Source: Actinomadura latina NBRC 106108 (GTDB taxonomy: Bacteria; Actinomycetota; Actinomycetes; Streptosporangiales; Streptosporangiaceae). From it: DNA of 64,000 nt. Where the stretch lies: the NCBI RefSeq assembly GCF_001552195.1, contig NZ_BCQS01000003.1:620001-684000 (forward strand), written 5' to 3'. The notes under the pieces were generated by a model, which saw only the letters and a list, made by a program, of their open reading frames with translations, was not told the DNA's origin and did not search any database. Position 1 is the first letter of the stretch. The number at the start of each line of letters is the position of its first letter. Made by a program: the position numbers and the translations under genes. Positions 1 to 10,194 of this stretch are shown here, piece after piece.

Positions 1-344
1 GCGGACGACTGGTCGCTGGAGAGCCAGAGGGCGTCGTGGCCCGCCGCGTTGAGCGCCGCCTCGGCGCCGCGCGCGACATCGGACGCGTACGGGTTGGTGA
101 GGTCCTCGACGACGATGCCGAAGGCCCGGCGCGGCTGGTCGCCGAACTCGCCCGCGGTGCGCTCGGGGCCCCGGCGGAGCCGGCGCGCGGACTCGTTCCG
201 GACGAATCCGAGCTCCTCGATCGCCGCGCGAACACGGTCACGGGTAGCTTCGGCCACGAGGTCTGGCCGGTTTAGGACATTCGAAACGGTCCCAACTGAG
301 ACTCCAGCACGCCTCGCGACCTCACGAATACTGGTCTGTGGCAA
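1..344 (-). CDS. LacI-family transcriptional regulator (N-terminal part)
   Basis: The minus strand encodes the first ~114 residues of a LacI/GalR repressor and runs off the left edge. The LacI helix-turn-helix is clear near residues 5-25 (IREVARRAGVSVGTVSNVLN). It is followed by the hinge (RNESARRLRRG) and the start of the periplasmic-binding-protein-like sensor domain (FGIVVEDLTNPYASDVARG). I chose a TTG start at 344, preceded by a GAGGAG-like ribosome site, because the family starts only a few residues before the HTH; no ATG or GTG lies nearby in frame. Regulators of this family usually control sugar catabolism or uptake, but the target here is not visible. Confidence 0.85.
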   Translation of the reverse strand, partial: MPQTSIREVARRAGVSVGTVSNVLNRPDLVAEATRDRVRAAIEELGFVRNESARRLRRGPERTAGEFGDQPRRAFGIVVEDLTNPYASDVARGAEAALNAAGHDALWLSSDQSS

Positions 345-831
345 CTCGCTCCTCGTCCCGACCCGGGAGACTTTTCCCAGGTAGTGGCGTTGTGCGCGGC
401 GCGTGGCCGCTGATGCGGCTACGCAGCGTCATTAAACCGACGCGTAGCGCATTTGGGCAGCGCTTGACGGGCCGGATCCGGCCGCCTAGCGTTCCGAGCC
501 AAAGCGTAGCTTGAAACGATTCACGATCTTGGTCCGCGGCGAGTTCTGGCGAGTCCGACGAGAAGGGACGGGTGCGGATGGCTGGCGATCCCATCCCGTC
601 CTCCTCGCACGGCCAACGAGTGAATCGTCACCCGGAGTTCCCCCGAACGACCCCGCAATCGGCCAGGCGGCCACCTCCGGCCAAGCGCGCGAGACAGAAA
701 AGGAACCCGATGATCTAAGTCCGGAAGGCTCCGGACCCGGCAACCCAACGCGCGTACAGATCGAGGCCCCCGTGCCTGTGCAGCGGACGGCTGCATCCCC
801 GCGGTCATCACCACGGACGAGGGAGGACGGA
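345..831. other. Intergenic region between lacI-type and luxR-type genes
   Basis: I find no convincing gene here. Open frames in this stretch have poor codon structure and match no family I know. An imperfect inverted repeat with arms GCTACGC and GCGTAGC spans about 418-448, upstream of the LacI-type gene. It could be an operator or a hairpin. The rest is presumably the promoter and leader of the gene starting at 832. Confidence 0.4.
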
Positions 832-1062
832 GTGGAAACAGCCACACTCGCACGTCGTGGCACCGACGATTTCGGGCTGAACGAGGAGGAGATCCGGTTG
901 CTCGCCCAAATCGCGAGCGGTGTCACCGCCGATGTGGCGGCACGGAAGCTGGAGCTGAGCGCACGGACCTTGCGGCGCCGGTTGCGGACGATCTGCGACC
1001 GGCTGGAGGTCAACACCCCTATCGAGGCCGTGGTGTGGGCGGCCCGCAGGCAGCTCATCTAG
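832..1062 (+). CDS. Small LuxR-type helix-turn-helix protein
   Basis: This 76-residue protein consists almost only of a LuxR/GerE-type DNA-binding domain: LNEEEIRLLAQIASGVTADVAA, then the recognition helix region LSARTLRRRLRTICDRL and VNTPIEAVVWAARR. No receiver or sensor domain is present. I prefer the GTG at 832, which follows GGGAGGACGG, over the longer frame from 511, whose extra N-terminus looks non-coding. Single-domain LuxR proteins of this type are common in filamentous actinomycetes, often as orphan regulators. The target is unknown. Confidence 0.75.
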   Translation: METATLARRGTDDFGLNEEEIRLLAQIASGVTADVAARKLELSARTLRRRLRTICDRLEVNTPIEAVVWAARRQLI

Positions 1063-1270
1063 CAGCTTCACCCCCGACGCTCGCCAGGGGACGGGCGAGC
1101 GTCACCGAGAGACCCAGTCGGCGAACACGGTCGAATTCCGTCCGACCCCGCAGCGGCGGCGCCGGCGCCCTGGCAGGTAGGTCCCTGCAGGAGGCGTCGC
1201 CGCGGACGGCGTTCGAAGCCCGAGCCGATGGGTCTCAGGCCGATGGGTCTCAGTACGACGCCGCTGGAGC

Positions 1271-2266
1271 TCAGGCGACCCGGACAGCGCCGGCGAACGG
1301 GCGTCCGCCCATGGGGACGATCTTCACGACGTCACCCGTCTGGGGAGCGTGGATCATCTTGCCGTCGCCGACGTACATCCCCATGTGGTGGAGGTCGGAG
1401 TAGAAGAACACGAGGTCGCCCGGCTGGAGTTGGCTGCGTGACACGTGGGTGCCCGCGTTCCACTGGCTGCCGGTGTAGTGCGGCAGGTTGATGCCCACCT
1501 GCTTGTAGGCCCACATCGTGAGGCCGGAGCAGTCGAAGGTGCTCGGCCCGGCGGCGCCCCAGACGTACGGGCGTCCGAGCTTGCCCATGGCGTACCGCAG
1601 GGCCTGCGCGGCCTTGCCGGTGCCGATGACGGGGAGCTTGGCGAGCTGGGTGGGGTCGCGCTTGACGATCGTGCCGCGGACCTTCTCGTAGGTCTCGGTG
1701 ACCTTCTTGCGCTGCGAGTCCAGCTGCGTCCGCAGGTCCTTGACCTGCTTGGCGCGCGCCTCGGCGGACTTGCGGGCGCGCTGGGCGGCCTGCATGGCCT
1801 GCATGAGCCCGAGGACCTTGGTGCTGTCCTGCTTGGCGAAGTAGTGGAGGGTCGCGGCCTGGTCGAGGACGGCCTGCGGGTCCTGGGAGGCGACGAACGA
1901 GACCGCGGGATCGGAGCCGCCCTGCATGTAGCTGGTCGCGGCCAGGGTGCCGACCTTCTGGCGGATGGCCTGGAGCGCCTTCTCCTGCCGTTCGGCGTTC
2001 TCGGTGGCGACCGTCGCGGCGCGCTTGGACTGCGCCAGCTTCACCTTCAGGCCGTTGTACTCCTCGGTCAGCTGCTCCAGCTGGTCGGCGAGCTTGAAGG
2101 CCTGGGACCGGAGCTCCTTGGTGGACGGCTCCGGATCGGCGTGCGCGACGGCGGTGGTGTGCGGGGCGATGACGTGCGGTGCGGCCGTCAGGGCGATGAT
2201 CGCCCCGGCCACGGTGACCGCGCGGCCGCTGAATCGTGGAAGGAACGCAGGCCGCGATTGCTGCAC
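1271..2266 (-). CDS. Secreted NlpC/P60 peptidoglycan endopeptidase
   Basis: The 331-residue exported wall hydrolase has a signal peptide at residues ~1-43, ending near AVAHA-D. A long Ala/Lys/Glu-rich coiled coil (~45-205) follows, and then a C-terminal NlpC/P60 domain (~220-331). The catalytic Cys is in FDCSGL; the His residues lie in HHMGMYVG and MIHAP. Enzymes of this layout cut the gamma-D-Glu-diaminopimelate bond in peptidoglycan stems and act in cell separation or spore germination; the coiled coil usually regulates activity. A c-di-AMP riboswitch lies in its leader, so expression should fall when c-di-AMP is high, as for other actinobacterial wall hydrolases. Confidence 0.92.
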   Translation of the reverse strand: MQQSRPAFLPRFSGRAVTVAGAIIALTAAPHVIAPHTTAVAHADPEPSTKELRSQAFKLADQLEQLTEEYNGLKVKLAQSKRAATVATENAERQEKALQAIRQKVGTLAATSYMQGGSDPAVSFVASQDPQAVLDQAATLHYFAKQDSTKVLGLMQAMQAAQRARKSAEARAKQVKDLRTQLDSQRKKVTETYEKVRGTIVKRDPTQLAKLPVIGTGKAAQALRYAMGKLGRPYVWGAAGPSTFDCSGLTMWAYKQVGINLPHYTGSQWNAGTHVSRSQLQPGDLVFFYSDLHHMGMYVGDGKMIHAPQTGDVVKIVPMGGRPFAGAVRVA

Positions 2267-2281
2267 GGATTCTCCTCTCCT

Positions 2282-2460
2282 CGTCCGCCTACCGGGTTAG
2301 CTGACGGGTTGGGGCCGGAGCAGCCCGTCCGCGAGCATGCACGGGTCGTCCCGCGGCGTTGCGGATTCACCCCTCACGGCGCAGGCCCGGGGCACGAATC
2401 CCCGGACGCTCCGAAAGTGGGTCCCCGGCTCCCCGGGACGCTGGTTGCGCCCCGCGGACT
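2282..2460 (-). promoter_or_regulatory. c-di-AMP riboswitch (ydaO-yuaA type)
   Basis: The leader of the NlpC/P60 gene, read on the minus strand, carries the conserved blocks of the ydaO RNA in the right order. These are GAGCCGGGGACCCA (near 2420-2433), GGGGTGAATCC (near 2368-2378), and the 3' block CCCGTCAGCTAACC followed by GGTAGGCGG (2286-2308). This RNA binds c-di-AMP and turns expression off. In actinobacteria it typically precedes rpf and NlpC/P60 genes. The end coordinates are approximate. The cyclase that makes the ligand, disA, lies at 14398-15480. Confidence 0.88.
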
Positions 2461-2742
2461 CGGCGGTGCGGCCTCCGTTCTCCGGGTGGCCGACGTCAGC
2501 GATGGACACTAACGGAACGCGCAATGGATGCCAACCAGAACAGGTGAAATCGCAGGTCGCCAGGGCGGGGCGCGATGGAAGCCGAGTACACGCCGTAACG
2601 GCGGCTGTGTTTTGCGTCACTTTTTCGAACACAGAAGACCATGCCTAGTTGTTTTTATCTAGTTCTCCCTGGGAGGCGCCCTCGCTACGTCTGCGGACGC
2701 GTGCGTTCGGTAAGACCCGGTGTTCGATAATCTCGCCTGTTT

Positions 2743-3264
2743 GTGGAGGTCGTGATCCGGCGTGCCCGTACCGCCGACGTTCAGGAGATCCGCAGGCTGG
2801 TCGATCTGTACGCCGGATCGGGGCGACGCCTGCTGAAGAAGAGCACCGTGAAGCTGTACGAGGACGTCCAGGAGTTCTGGATCGCCGAGGAGGTCCGGGA
2901 GGGGACGCCGGGGCCCGTCGTCGGCTGCGGTGCCCTCCACGTGATGTGGGAGGACCTCGCGGAGGTCCGCTCCGTCGCCGTGGAGAAGGGGTGCGGCGGG
3001 CGCGGCATCGGGCACCGCATCGTCGCCCGGCTGCTCGACACCGCGCGGGAACTCGGCGTGCGGAGGGTGTTCTGCCTTACCTTCGAGGTGGAGTTCTTCG
3101 CCCGGCACGGCTTCCAGCAGATCCTCGGGACTCCAGTGGCGCCAGAGGTGTACGAGGAGCTTCTCCGCTCTTACGACGAAGGCGTGGCAGAGTTCTTGGA
3201 CCTCGACCGGGTCAAGCCGAATACGTTGGGCAACACCCGGATGTTGCTTCGCCTGGAGGACTGA
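2743..3264 (+). CDS. argA: Amino-acid N-acetyltransferase (ArgA-type, GNAT)
   Basis: This 173-residue single-domain GNAT enzyme closely resembles, from memory, the short actinobacterial N-acetylglutamate synthase (M. tuberculosis Rv2747 type). Shared features are RRARTADV at the start, LYEDVQEFWIAEE, VVGCGALHVMWEDLAEVRSVAV, the acetyl-CoA loop GCGGRGIGHRIV, FFARHGF and VKPNTLGN near the C-terminus. It would catalyse the first step of arginine synthesis, acetylation of glutamate. The GTG at 2743 gives the expected length, and a GATAAT-like -10 sits just upstream (2726-2731). It is followed directly by two RDD genes with no obvious functional link. Confidence 0.85.
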   Translation: MEVVIRRARTADVQEIRRLVDLYAGSGRRLLKKSTVKLYEDVQEFWIAEEVREGTPGPVVGCGALHVMWEDLAEVRSVAVEKGCGGRGIGHRIVARLLDTARELGVRRVFCLTFEVEFFARHGFQQILGTPVAPEVYEELLRSYDEGVAEFLDLDRVKPNTLGNTRMLLRLED

Positions 3265-3269
3265 CCCAA

Positions 3270-4076
3270 ATGAGCGATTCCCCCCACCGCGGGCGGCGTT
3301 ACCAGGCGCCGCAGGGGCAGGGTTCCTACGGCCCCCCGCCCCCTTACCAAGGTTCCCAGCGGCAGCAGCCTCAGCAGCGGCAGCCGTCGCAGCAGCAGTG
3401 GCAGGAGCAGCCCCAGCAGCAGTGGCAGCAGCCCCAGCAGGACTGGGGGCAGTCCTACGAGCCGTCCCACGACGAGTACGGCGGCTCCCACGGCGATGAG
3501 CCGCAGCTCGCCCCGATCGCCCGGCGGGCGGGCGCCAGGGTCATCGACAACGCCCTCGTCGCGGTCTTCGGGTTCGCGCTCGTTTTGCCCGTGACGGTCG
3601 CCGCGTTCGGTCTCGGCGAGAAGAGCGGCAGCGACCAGGACGAGGGCGGCATCTGGAACTGGCCCATCATCTTCACCCTGTTCTGCGTCATGTCGGTGCT
3701 GCCGTTCCTCTATGAGGCCGTCCAGCTGTCCATGTGGGGGCGGACGCTGGGCAAGCGCGTCCTGGGACTGGGCATCGTCCAGGCGCGTCCGGTGGGCCGG
3801 CCGATGACCACCACGCAGGCCGTGTGGCGGGCCGGGATCATCCATGTCGGCTACCAGATCGGTGTCTTCTTCTTCCTCGTCCTGGCCGTGATGGTGTGGG
3901 AGTACGCCGCCTACGGGATGGCGCTGGTCTGGGTGGGCGGCGTGATGGCCTACCTGTGGGCGATCTGGGACCAGCCCCTGCATCAGGCCCTGCACGACCG
4001 CTTCGCCGACACGCTCGTCATCGACGAGCGCGGCGCATACGACGAGTACACCGAGTACACCGAGTACGCGGAGTAG
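3270..4076 (+). CDS. RDD-domain membrane protein with Gln-rich N-terminus
   Basis: This 268-residue protein starts with a disordered Gln/Pro-rich segment (residues ~10-60, repeated QQQW and QPQQ). An RDD domain follows (~85-255) with RRAGARVIDNALVAV, a second helix near FTLFCVMSVLPFLYEAV, and the WGRTLGKRVLGL motif typical of the family. The C-terminus repeats EYTEYTEYAE. The ATG is 6 nt after the argA stop codon. RDD proteins are inner-membrane proteins; some have been linked to ion exchange, but most have no known role, so I do not assign one. Confidence 0.8.
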   Translation: MSDSPHRGRRYQAPQGQGSYGPPPPYQGSQRQQPQQRQPSQQQWQEQPQQQWQQPQQDWGQSYEPSHDEYGGSHGDEPQLAPIARRAGARVIDNALVAVFGFALVLPVTVAAFGLGEKSGSDQDEGGIWNWPIIFTLFCVMSVLPFLYEAVQLSMWGRTLGKRVLGLGIVQARPVGRPMTTTQAVWRAGIIHVGYQIGVFFFLVLAVMVWEYAAYGMALVWVGGVMAYLWAIWDQPLHQALHDRFADTLVIDERGAYDEYTEYTEYAE

Positions 4077-4083
4077 GGCCGCG

Positions 4084-4704
4084 ATGGCGGCTCCTCTCGC
4101 CGAACCGGGGCAGCGCCTGCTGGCGCGCGTCGTCGACACGCTCATCGTCGGCGTGCCCGTCATCGCCATCGTCCGGGAACTGGTCTCCGGGCACCTGGTG
4201 GACGTCGTCGCCCCGCCCGCTGTGGCGGGATGCATGCTCCTGTACGAGGCGGTCCAGCTGTCCCTCTGGGGCCGGACGCTCGGCAAGCGCTTCGCGGGCA
4301 CGGAGGTCGTCGTCGCCCTGTCGGCCGTGCAACCCGGCGGGGCGGACGCGGAGGGGACGGGTGGCGCGGCCATGGGCGGCGCTGGGGTCATGCCCGTCTC
4401 CGTGCCGGGATTCGTGCCCCTGACCGCGCCCGAGGGGCCGGAGGAGGGCGCGCCTGGGCGATCGGCTGCTTCTCAGGGTTCTCCCGGCGAGGTGGAGGCC
4501 GGCGCCCGTCCCGATGTTCTGCGGTCCGTTCTCCGCGCCGCGGTCTATTCGCTGCCGGTCGCCGCGCGCCCGATTCCCGTCGCCGGTCTCCTGGCGAGCG
4601 TCTTCTGGGTCGCGAACGCCGGGGCCATGTTCGAGGGGACGCGCCGCCAAGCCGTCCACGACAGGCTCGCTGGGACGGTCGTGGTAAAACGCCGCACGCC
4701 CTGA
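4084..4704 (+). CDS. RDD-domain membrane protein
   Basis: This 206-residue protein is a second, shorter RDD protein 7 nt downstream of the first and probably co-transcribed with it. Residues ~10-75 contain RLLARVVDTLIVGVPVIAI and YEAVQLSLWGRTLGKRF, the paired RDD signature. A poorly conserved Gly/Pro/Glu-rich insertion (~85-140) separates these from a final hydrophobic segment and RRQAVHDRLAGTVVV. The close match of YEAVQLSxWGRTLGKR between the two genes indicates an old tandem duplication. Function is unknown. Confidence 0.75.
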   Translation: MAAPLAEPGQRLLARVVDTLIVGVPVIAIVRELVSGHLVDVVAPPAVAGCMLLYEAVQLSLWGRTLGKRFAGTEVVVALSAVQPGGADAEGTGGAAMGGAGVMPVSVPGFVPLTAPEGPEEGAPGRSAASQGSPGEVEAGARPDVLRSVLRAAVYSLPVAARPIPVAGLLASVFWVANAGAMFEGTRRQAVHDRLAGTVVVKRRTP

Positions 4705-4768
4705 TTCATCGGCCTTCTGCGGCCCTCTCAGGCGCGTTCAGACGGGCTTCCGGAGGTGCGATCCCCGT

Positions 4769-4800
4769 CCCTCGTCCCGTGATCCATCGTGGGACGAGGG
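4769..4800 (+). terminator. Hairpin terminator after the RDD genes
   Basis: A perfect 10-bp inverted repeat, CCCTCGTCCC / GGGACGAGGG, encloses a 12-nt loop 65 nt after the second RDD stop codon. There is no strong T-run, as is common for actinomycete terminators. Confidence 0.65.
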
Positions 4801-5747
4801 TATTCGCCTGCCTTCTCCAAGCTTTCCTGGAGATGGCCAGGTCTGTTTCGGACGTCCCCGTTCGCCAGGCGAATCCCAGCTCGTTCCGGTTACGGGCTCG
4901 AATCCGAGCGGGATGTGTCGCGTCCCGGACGCCGCCTCCGGATTGAAAGTTGCTTCCGCCGGCCGTTGCCATGGAGCCGCGGTGCCGGTTCATAGCGCTA
5001 CTGGACTAAGTGTTGATGGGACGTTGATGGGACGCGGCCTCAGTCGGGAACGGACTTTCCCGCGCCCATGCGCGTCGTGTGGGGACCGGCCGGTCGGATT
5101 GTGCCTCGATCTCCTGATTTCAGGAGTCCAAGCGGCGCCGGTGGTCTTCGGCGGGATCACCGTTGGCGGTGTGGACGGCGACTTCGCGTCCTGAGTCGCG
5201 GAACAGATTTTCGGAACCGCCCCCCTTCCGGTTATCCGGCAACATCGGCCGGTCAGGGGATGATCTCCGCTTTCCGTTCCTTGGGATCCCTCGCGCATAC
5301 ACGCGTCCATGCGTGCCCGGACGTCGTCTCGGGTCTCCCCAGGTGGCTGCCGTGCCCGAGGCCGCGGGGTCCGCGCGGATTCCCGCCCGGTGGACGGTTA
5401 GGGCCGGCACATCCGGGTTAATCGTCGAGTGCGTGCCGGTGCGTACCGCCTGTTAAGGTCCGGGCAGGGCTTTTCCGCCGGGACGGGCCGCACCGCTCGA
5501 AAGCCGAGGGCGTCCGCAAACCCGGCTCAATGCGTGGAGCGTCCGTCCCAGGTCAGCACGGCAGGCCGTGAGACCGGTCACGCCGGAAAACCCCGCCCGT
5601 CCGCCGCGCCGGGAATTCACGGGCGCCGGGCCGCGGCAGGCCCTGGTGCGTCCCCCGGCTGCTCCGGAAACGACGAGCGTGATTACGCCCGGTCACCGGC
5701 GGGAAGGCGACTTCCGGCGCAGTGCCGGTTCAACGCGAGCGCTTGAA
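4801..5747. other. Long gene-free stretch upstream of lsr2
   Basis: About 950 bases separate the terminator at 4769-4800 from the lsr2 promoter. Open frames exist on both strands but show no family signature, no good ribosome sites and no consistent codon bias. I see no RNA gene that I can name. A long regulatory region in front of a nucleoid protein gene is plausible, but nothing specific is visible. Confidence 0.4.
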
Positions 5748-5777
5748 TTGTCATCCGCGGAGTTCTCGGTATATCTT
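5748..5777 (+). promoter_or_regulatory. Predicted lsr2 promoter
   Basis: TTGTCA (5748-5753) is followed after 16 nt by TATATC (5770-5775), overlapping an alternative TATCTT at 18 nt. This stretch is much more AT-rich than its surroundings and lies about 45 nt before the lsr2 start, so a short leader is expected. Confidence 0.5.
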
Positions 5778-5820
5778 TGTCAACCGATTGAAGTTTGCTC
5801 CAGCCGAAAGGTCTGTCCCC

Positions 5821-6144
5821 ATGGCACAGAAGGTTCAGGTGCTTCTCGTCGACGACCTCGACGGTGGCGAGGCGGACGAGACCGTAGCGTTCTCGATCGA
5901 CGGCGCCTCCTACGAGATCGACCTGAGTGGCGCCAACGCAACGAAGCTGCGGGAATCGCTGCAGCCGTTCGTGGAGAAGTCCCGCAAGGCGGGCACGGTC
6001 TCGCGCCGCCGCCGGCAGCGTGGCGCGTCCAGCCGGGAACGCAGTGCCGAGATCCGTGCCTGGGCCAAGAACAATGGCATCAAGGTCAATGAGCGCGGAC
6101 GCATCCCGGCCCACGTGATCGAGCAGTACGAAGCGGCCAACTGA
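5821..6144 (+). CDS. lsr2: Lsr2 nucleoid-associated xenogeneic silencer
   Basis: This 107-residue protein has the complete Lsr2 plan. The N-terminal dimerisation/oligomerisation domain is residues ~1-60 ([22 protein letters not shown], the last V cut short here, then [11 protein letters not shown]). A basic linker (RRRRQR) follows, then the C-terminal DNA-binding domain (~70-107, [19 protein letters not shown]). It contains the AT-hook-like RGR that inserts in the minor groove of AT-rich DNA. Lsr2 bridges DNA and silences horizontally acquired genes, the H-NS role in actinobacteria. The ribosome site is GAAAGG. A terminator follows at 6162, so it is separate from clpC although the two are classically adjacent. 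Confidence 0.95.
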   Translation: MAQKVQVLLVDDLDGGEADETVAFSIDGASYEIDLSGANATKLRESLQPFVEKSRKAGTVSRRRRQRGASSRERSAEIRAWAKNNGIKVNERGRIPAHVIEQYEAAN

Positions 6145-6161
6145 TCCGCTTCACCACCGGC

Positions 6162-6188
6162 GGCCCGTCTCCCTTAACGAGACGGGCC
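6162..6188 (+). terminator. lsr2 terminator
   Basis: A perfect 10-bp stem GGCCCGTCTC / GAGACGGGCC with a 7-nt loop begins 17 nt after the lsr2 stop codon and is followed by a short T-containing stretch. Confidence 0.75.
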
Positions 6189-6460
6189 GTTCGCCTTCTC
6201 CGGACCCCGGTTCTCCCGGGCCCGCACGACGTTCCGGCGGCCTGTGTTCTCGCGAACCCGCCTTCTTCCGCTCTCTCTGCCGTCCCGCGCTCTGCTGGGC
6301 ATCCGCCTTCTTCCGGTCCCGCAGCGGTGCACGTTCCGCCGGGCGTCCGCGTCCTCCCGCCTCTCGACCGGGCCGCGTTCTTGCGGCCCGAGGAGCCGTC
6401 CTCCAAGGGCTCCGTCAGGAGCGGCGCGGCGCGGAGAGCCGGGCCGCGATGAAATCGGCC

Positions 6461-6474
6461 GTTCGCTTGTGGCG
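6461..6474 (+). promoter_or_regulatory. Predicted ClgR box 1 upstream of clpC
   Basis: The site reads GTTCGC-TTGTG-GCG. This fits the GTTCGC-5N-GCG motif described for ClgR, the activator of clp and lon genes in Streptomyces. It is part of a 22-bp sequence repeated with one mismatch at 6586-6607. I see the motif directly; binding is inferred. Confidence 0.65.
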
Positions 6475-6587
6475 TAGCGGCAATGGGGTTCGGCGTGGAG
6501 GCGGCGAGGTACAGAGGCGGCGCGGGCGGAACTGCGGCCCATTCGGCGTGTTCGGCCCGCGCCCCGATCGACCTGCGGAAAGCCTCC

Positions 6588-6601
6588 GTTCGCTTGCGGC
6601 G
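6588..6601 (+). promoter_or_regulatory. Predicted ClgR box 2 upstream of clpC
   Basis: The site reads GTTCGC-TTGCG-GCG, a second exact fit to the ClgR motif, 127 bp downstream of box 1 and about 175 bp before the clpC start. Two boxes support real regulation. Apart from these boxes and the lsr2 terminator, the 630-nt lsr2-clpC gap contains no gene that I can support. Confidence 0.65.
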
Positions 6602-6774
6602 TAGCGGGAACATGACGCACCGATGCGGTAGTTGGATGAGACTGAACAGCGCTTAGCTGGGGAACGTCTTCTGGTGGGAGTGCACCGGGCGGCCTCCTCG
6701 GGGCGGGCTAGCATGCGGAAGGACAGTTCCGGACGTTCCGGACTCTGCCCAACCGCTCTGTGAGGAGCGACGAG

Positions 6775-9294
<2,520 letters not shown>

Positions 9295-9309
<15 letters not shown>

Positions 9310-9332
9310 CGTCTTCAACAGGGACTGACGTC
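9295..9332 (+). repeat. 19-bp tandem duplication across the clpC stop codon
   Basis: TTCAACAAGGACTGACGTC is followed immediately by a copy with one A-to-G change. The first copy encodes the last ClpC residues and its stop; the second lies just after the stop. It looks like a recent slippage duplication that leaves the protein unchanged. Confidence 0.9.
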
Positions 9333-9338
9333 CTGCGC

Positions 9339-9376
9339 AAGGGCCCGTGACCGGATTCGTCCGGCTGCGGGCCCTT
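9339..9376 (+). terminator. clpC terminator
   Basis: AAGGGCCCG pairs with CGGGCCCTT around an inner CCGGA/TCCGG hairpin and runs into TTTC, 29 nt after the clpC stop codon. Confidence 0.7.
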
Positions 9377-9513
9377 TCGCATGCCCGACCTGGAGGCCGC
9401 CTGCGAGCACGCAGAAGCCACGGGCATCGCCCTGGCCGACTTCCTCCCGGAACCCGAGTCCCCTGTGTGGATCGCCTTCATGCCGACGCGTTCGGGATGT
9501 CGGTGGTGGCTCC

Positions 9514-9519
9514 TAGTAT
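9514..9519 (+). promoter_or_regulatory. -10 element of a leaderless promoter
   Basis: TAGTAT ends 6 nt before the ATG at 9526, so transcription would begin at or next to the start codon. The site overlaps an inverted repeat, ATTCGA (9518-9523) with TCGAAT (9531-9536), across the start codon, which could be an autoregulatory operator of the HTH protein. Confidence 0.5.
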
Positions 9520-9525
9520 TCGAAC

Positions 9526-10194
9526 ATGCGATCGAATGAGGCGGGTGGGGCGGCCGGATTCCGGCGGCGGGGGGTGCCCGTACCGGTGAGCGAAGCGCGT
9601 GTGGCGGAGGCGTTCCTGCGCGACGTGGCGGCCCGTGCGCCGGACCGGTTGCCGATCTTCCGGTCGCGCCTGCAGGGCGAACTGCTCGCACGCCTGCTGC
9701 TGGGGCCGGTTCGTGAGATATCGATGCTCGACCTGGCGGTGATGCTCCGCACCGACCTCGCGTCCGTGATGCGCGAAGTGGAGCGGCTGGCGAGGGCGGG
9801 CATACTCGCGATGCGCCGCACCCTGGCCGGACGGCTGGTGGCGCGCGATGCGAGCAGCCCCCTGTACGAGCCGCTCGCCCATCTGCTGATGCTGACGTTC
9901 GGGCCGGCGGCGGTGGTGGCGGAGGAGTTCGGCAGGCTGCCGTCCGTTCAGGAGATCTACCTCTTCGGGGCCTGGGCCGGGCGGTACGAGCATCCGGCCG
10001 GGGGCCAGGCCGGCGACGTCGAAGTGCTGGTGATCGGCGACATCGCCCCGGACGCCGCATTCGACGCGGCGCAGGAGGCCGCCGGGCGCCTCGGTCTTCC
10101 CGTCCATCCGGTCGTCCGGACACGGGGCCGGTGGCACAACGACGATGACCCCTTTCTCCGCGAGATCCGGGCCGGTCCCCTGACCAGGCTCTAG
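9526..10194 (+). CDS. Winged-helix / nucleotidyltransferase-like regulator
   Basis: This 222-residue protein has two parts. Residues ~40-120 look like a winged helix (LQGELLARLLLGPVREIS, then MLREVERLAR-like segments with a basic wing). Residues ~140-220 resemble a minimal polymerase-beta-type nucleotidyltransferase fold (IYLFGAWAGRYE, then DVEVLVIGD). In active MNT enzymes the motif is GSxARGxxxxxSDxDL; here the Ser and the Asp pair are not conserved, so catalysis is doubtful. Similar ArsR-like HTH-NT proteins are annotated as regulators. The start is supported by a -10 element 6 nt upstream. Its 3' end overlaps the convergent deaminase gene by 4 nt. Confidence 0.6.
   Translation: MRSNEAGGAAGFRRRGVPVPVSEARVAEAFLRDVAARAPDRLPIFRSRLQGELLARLLLGPVREISMLDLAVMLRTDLASVMREVERLARAGILAMRRTLAGRLVARDASSPLYEPLAHLLMLTFGPAAVVAEEFGRLPSVQEIYLFGAWAGRYEHPAGGQAGDVEVLVIGDIAPDAAFDAAQEAAGRLGLPVHPVVRTRGRWHNDDDPFLREIRAGPLTRL

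Noticed and set aside
4860..4925. tRNA-like GGGCTCGAATCC sequence
   Set aside because: The T-arm-like phrase has no matching acceptor, D or anticodon stems at the right distances.
9380..9538. 52-codon frame starting MPDLEAACEHAEATGIALAD just after the clpC terminator
   Set aside because: No ribosome site or promoter, the start lies directly after the terminator stem, and it overlaps the better supported gene at 9526; too short to judge.
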